Source of the DNA: Candidatus Onthoplasma faecigallinarum
GTDB lineage: Bacteria; Bacillota; Clostridia; Christensenellales; UBA1242
Length of the DNA: 33,458 nt
Reading direction: 5' to 3'
Assembly: GCA_018715225.1 (NCBI GenBank)
Contig: DVMB01000079.1
Coordinates: forward strand, 1 to 33,458
The position numbers and the translations under genes were made by a program. Under the pieces are notes generated by a model that made no database searches, had not been told where the DNA came from, and saw nothing but the letters and a program-made list of their open reading frames with translations. Below, one piece after another: positions 31,756 through 33,458 of this stretch. How positions within the stretch are numbered: position 1 is the stretch's first letter; each line of letters starts with the position of its first letter.

Positions 31756-32877
31756 GTGGACAAAAATTTTAGTTACGAAATATTACATGTTGATAAAAAT
31801 AGTGGAGCAAGGACAGGCGTCTTGCATACTCCGCATGGAGATATTTATACGCCAATTTTTATGCCGGTTGGTACGCTTGCGACTGTAAAATCTTTGACGA
31901 ATGATGACTTGTACGACATTGGGGCACAGATAATACTTGCGAACACATATCATCTTCATATACGCCCAGGCGACGAACTCATAAAACGAGCTGGCGGTTT
32001 GCACAAATTTATGAATTACAAGGGACCAATTTTGACAGATTCGGGTGGGTTCCAAGTTTTTTCACTCGCCAATATTAGAAAAATCACTGACGAAGGAGTG
32101 GAGTTTAGAAATCACCTGAGCGGGGCGAAGATGTTTTTCACTCCAGAGAAAGCCATTGAAATTCAAAACAATTTAGGCTCGGACATTATCATGGCGTTTG
32201 ATGTGTGTAGTGAATATGGTGCGACTCACGAACAGGCAGAACTTTCTATGAATAGAACGTTAGATTGGCTGAAAAGATGTTATGATGCACAGAAAAATCC
32301 TAAGCAGATGTTGTTTCCTATTGTTCAGGGCAATTTTTATGAAGATTTGCGTCATAAGAGTTTGATTGAGACAAAAAAATATTGCAAATGTGGCATTGCT
32401 ATTGGTGGTTTGTCTGTAGGAGAGCCAAAAGAAGTTATGCTCAGGATGCTAGATGTACTGCGTCCAAACTATCCAGAAAATATGCCTAGATATTTGATGG
32501 GGGTAGGTACTCCAGACTACATTTTTGAAAGCGTTGAGCGTGGGATAGATATGTTCGATTGTGTCCTGCAGACACGTGTAGCAAGAAATGGACTAGCGAT
32601 GACGAGCCATGGTAAAGTCACATTGAAAAACGCCAAATACAAAGAAGATTTTTCTCCGTTAGATGATGAGTGCGATTGTTATTGTTGCAAGAATCACACA
32701 AAAGCATATCTCCATCATCTTGTGATGTGTAATGAAATTTTGGCGGCAAGATTGTTGAGTCTGCACAATATTAGATTCACATTGAATATGATGAAAAATA
32801 TGCGAGAGGCTATCAATAATGATAGATTCAATGAATACAAAAAAGAGTTTTATCAAAAATATGGCATAGAAAATTAA
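31756..32877 (+). CDS. tgt: tRNA-guanine transglycosylase (queuine tRNA-ribosyltransferase)
   Basis: Exchanges guanine 34 of certain tRNAs for preQ1, the step before QueA. The 373 residues show ILTDSGGFQVFSL, the nucleophile region RGIDMFDCVLQTR, and the zinc site CDCYCCKNHTKAYLHH. The motif reads VLQTR where VLPTR is usual, a small deviation next to the catalytic aspartate. The start is GTG with AAGGA (31744-31748) a little far upstream; the protein then begins MDKNFSYEIL as expected. No clear terminator follows. Confidence 0.96.
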   Translation: MDKNFSYEILHVDKNSGARTGVLHTPHGDIYTPIFMPVGTLATVKSLTNDDLYDIGAQIILANTYHLHIRPGDELIKRAGGLHKFMNYKGPILTDSGGFQVFSLANIRKITDEGVEFRNHLSGAKMFFTPEKAIEIQNNLGSDIIMAFDVCSEYGATHEQAELSMNRTLDWLKRCYDAQKNPKQMLFPIVQGNFYEDLRHKSLIETKKYCKCGIAIGGLSVGEPKEVMLRMLDVLRPNYPENMPRYLMGVGTPDYIFESVERGIDMFDCVLQTRVARNGLAMTSHGKVTLKNAKYKEDFSPLDDECDCYCCKNHTKAYLHHLVMCNEILAARLLSLHNIRFTLNMMKNMREAINNDRFNEYKKEFYQKYGIEN

Positions 32878-32922
32878 ATAAATTTTAATAATTTAATGAT
32901 TTTATTGCTTATTTTTTAAAAT

Positions 32923-32951
32923 TTGACAAAATTGTTGTTTTTTAGCATTAT
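32923..32951 (+). promoter_or_regulatory. Possible second, upstream promoter of yajC
   Basis: A perfect TTGACA at 32923-32928, a 17-base spacer and CATTAT at 32946-32951. It lies in tandem with the better promoter 57 bases downstream. Confidence 0.4.
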
Positions 32952-32979
32952 TTTTCTTCAAAATAAAATATAAAATAAA

Positions 32980-33008
32980 TTGACTTAATATTTTTGCTTT
33001 GATATAAT
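32980..33008 (+). promoter_or_regulatory. Promoter of yajC
   Basis: TTGACT at 32980-32985, a 17-base spacer and a perfect TATAAT at 33003-33008, followed by AGGGGAG (33021-33027) and the yajC ATG. Confidence 0.85.
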
Positions 33009-33031
33009 AAAACAAAATATAGGGGAGAATT

Positions 33032-33458
33032 ATGGAAATAGTTTTATTGATTATACTTATAGTTTTAGTTGTTGCATTGTTCATTGTAAGTTATATGAAA
33101 AAGAAAAAATATAATAATGAACTTGGGCAAATGCGTGAAGAGTTGAAAGTCGGCGACAAGGTTATGACTGATACTGGAGTTGTTGGCGAAGTTGTTGATT
33201 CTTATATTGAAGACGAATATAAATATTTTGTGCTAAAATCAGGCAAGGGTAACAATGTGGGCTATTTTACAGTACATGCCAATGCTATCTATTATGTTTT
33301 TGGTAAAGAAGAACAACAGGCTCAAGAAAAGAAAGTTTCAATAAAAGTGAATACACCTGAAACAGCAGAAAAACCTGCAACAGAGCAAAAAGCAAATGAA
33401 GCAGAACAAACTGAAGAGAAAAAAGAAGAGAAAAAAGAGAATAGCGAAAAGACAGCAA
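33032..33458 (+). CDS. yajC: Sec translocon accessory protein YajC (3' end beyond the window)
   Basis: Small membrane protein associated with SecDF in protein export. An N-terminal membrane segment (residues 3-21) is followed by a basic KKKK stretch and the YajC core LKVGDKVMTDTGVVGEVV. From about residue 93 a Glu/Lys/Ala/Thr-rich, low-complexity tail follows, and the frame is still open at the window end after 142 codons. YajC is usually 85-115 residues, so the tail is an extension. AGGGGAG lies just before the ATG. It follows tgt, a common order in Firmicutes, where secD and secF usually come next. Confidence 0.88.
   Translation, partial: MEIVLLIILIVLVVALFIVSYMKKKKYNNELGQMREELKVGDKVMTDTGVVGEVVDSYIEDEYKYFVLKSGKGNNVGYFTVHANAIYYVFGKEEQQAQEKKVSIKVNTPETAEKPATEQKANEAEQTEEKKEEKKENSEKTA

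Noticed and set aside
32878..32979. Terminator after tgt
   Set aside because: Only weak A/T stems are visible without a stable hairpin followed by a T-run.

Overview
The window is an AT-rich chromosomal segment from a Gram-positive bacterium of the Firmicutes, most likely an uncultured Clostridia-type organism. The grounds are Bacillus/Clostridium gene orders (dcw cluster; ytxC-thrS; infC-rpmI-rplT; yebC-ruvCAB-queA-tgt-yajC), a T-box leader on thrS, an infC leader attenuator, and strong Shine-Dalgarno sites. TGA is used as a stop (murA, ytxC), so the standard bacterial code applies. The MurE motif DNPR predicts meso-diaminopimelate peptidoglycan. No tRNA, rRNA, CRISPR array or transposase was seen.

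Layout. 1-9261: division and cell wall (dcw) cluster on + with a PASTA-containing penicillin-binding protein, murE, mraY, murD, ftsW, murA and ftsQ, closed by a strong terminator. murG, murB and murC are absent here and murA sits where murG usually is. 9414-11775: separate ftsA-ftsZ unit with its own consensus promoter; the FtsA is short and degenerate in its nucleotide-binding motifs. 11920-14495 on -: a three-gene ABC importer (lipoprotein, ATPase, permease) of the SsuABC/TauABC/ThiXYZ type, substrate unknown. 14646-16409: three orphan membrane proteins, two with their own clear promoter and the third with a plausible one. 16758-19581: a YtxC-like gene, then a T-box-controlled thrS lacking the TGS domain.

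19749-23766: a tight four-gene unit encoding an iron-type alcohol dehydrogenase, a class-3-like aldehyde dehydrogenase, a YhhN-type lysoplasmalogenase and a six-helix membrane protein resembling the AIG1/Pr6Pr group. Together they suggest handling of fatty aldehydes released from plasmalogens. A palindromic operator candidate sits in its leader. 23898-25262: infC-rpmI-rplT with an attenuator leader and a second structured element before rpmI.

25236-26404: a divergent pair (XRE repressor and a four-helix membrane protein with a coiled-coil tail) with two operator-like palindromes on its promoter. It is bounded on both sides by an identical 27-bp terminator, so it looks like an inserted cassette. 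26461-32877: an apparently leaderless SpoU-type RNA methyltransferase gene, yebC, an unknown coiled-coil gene, ruvC, ruvA, ruvB, queA and tgt, mostly overlapping or nearly so. 32980-33458: yajC with its own promoter, cut by the window end.

Within units, genes often overlap by 8-26 bases, which points to translational coupling. Almost every promoter recognised has a -35 close to TTGACA, exactly 17 bases, then a TATAAT-like -10. Several starts were moved downstream of the longest open frame because the upstream candidate lay inside a promoter or lacked a ribosome binding site.
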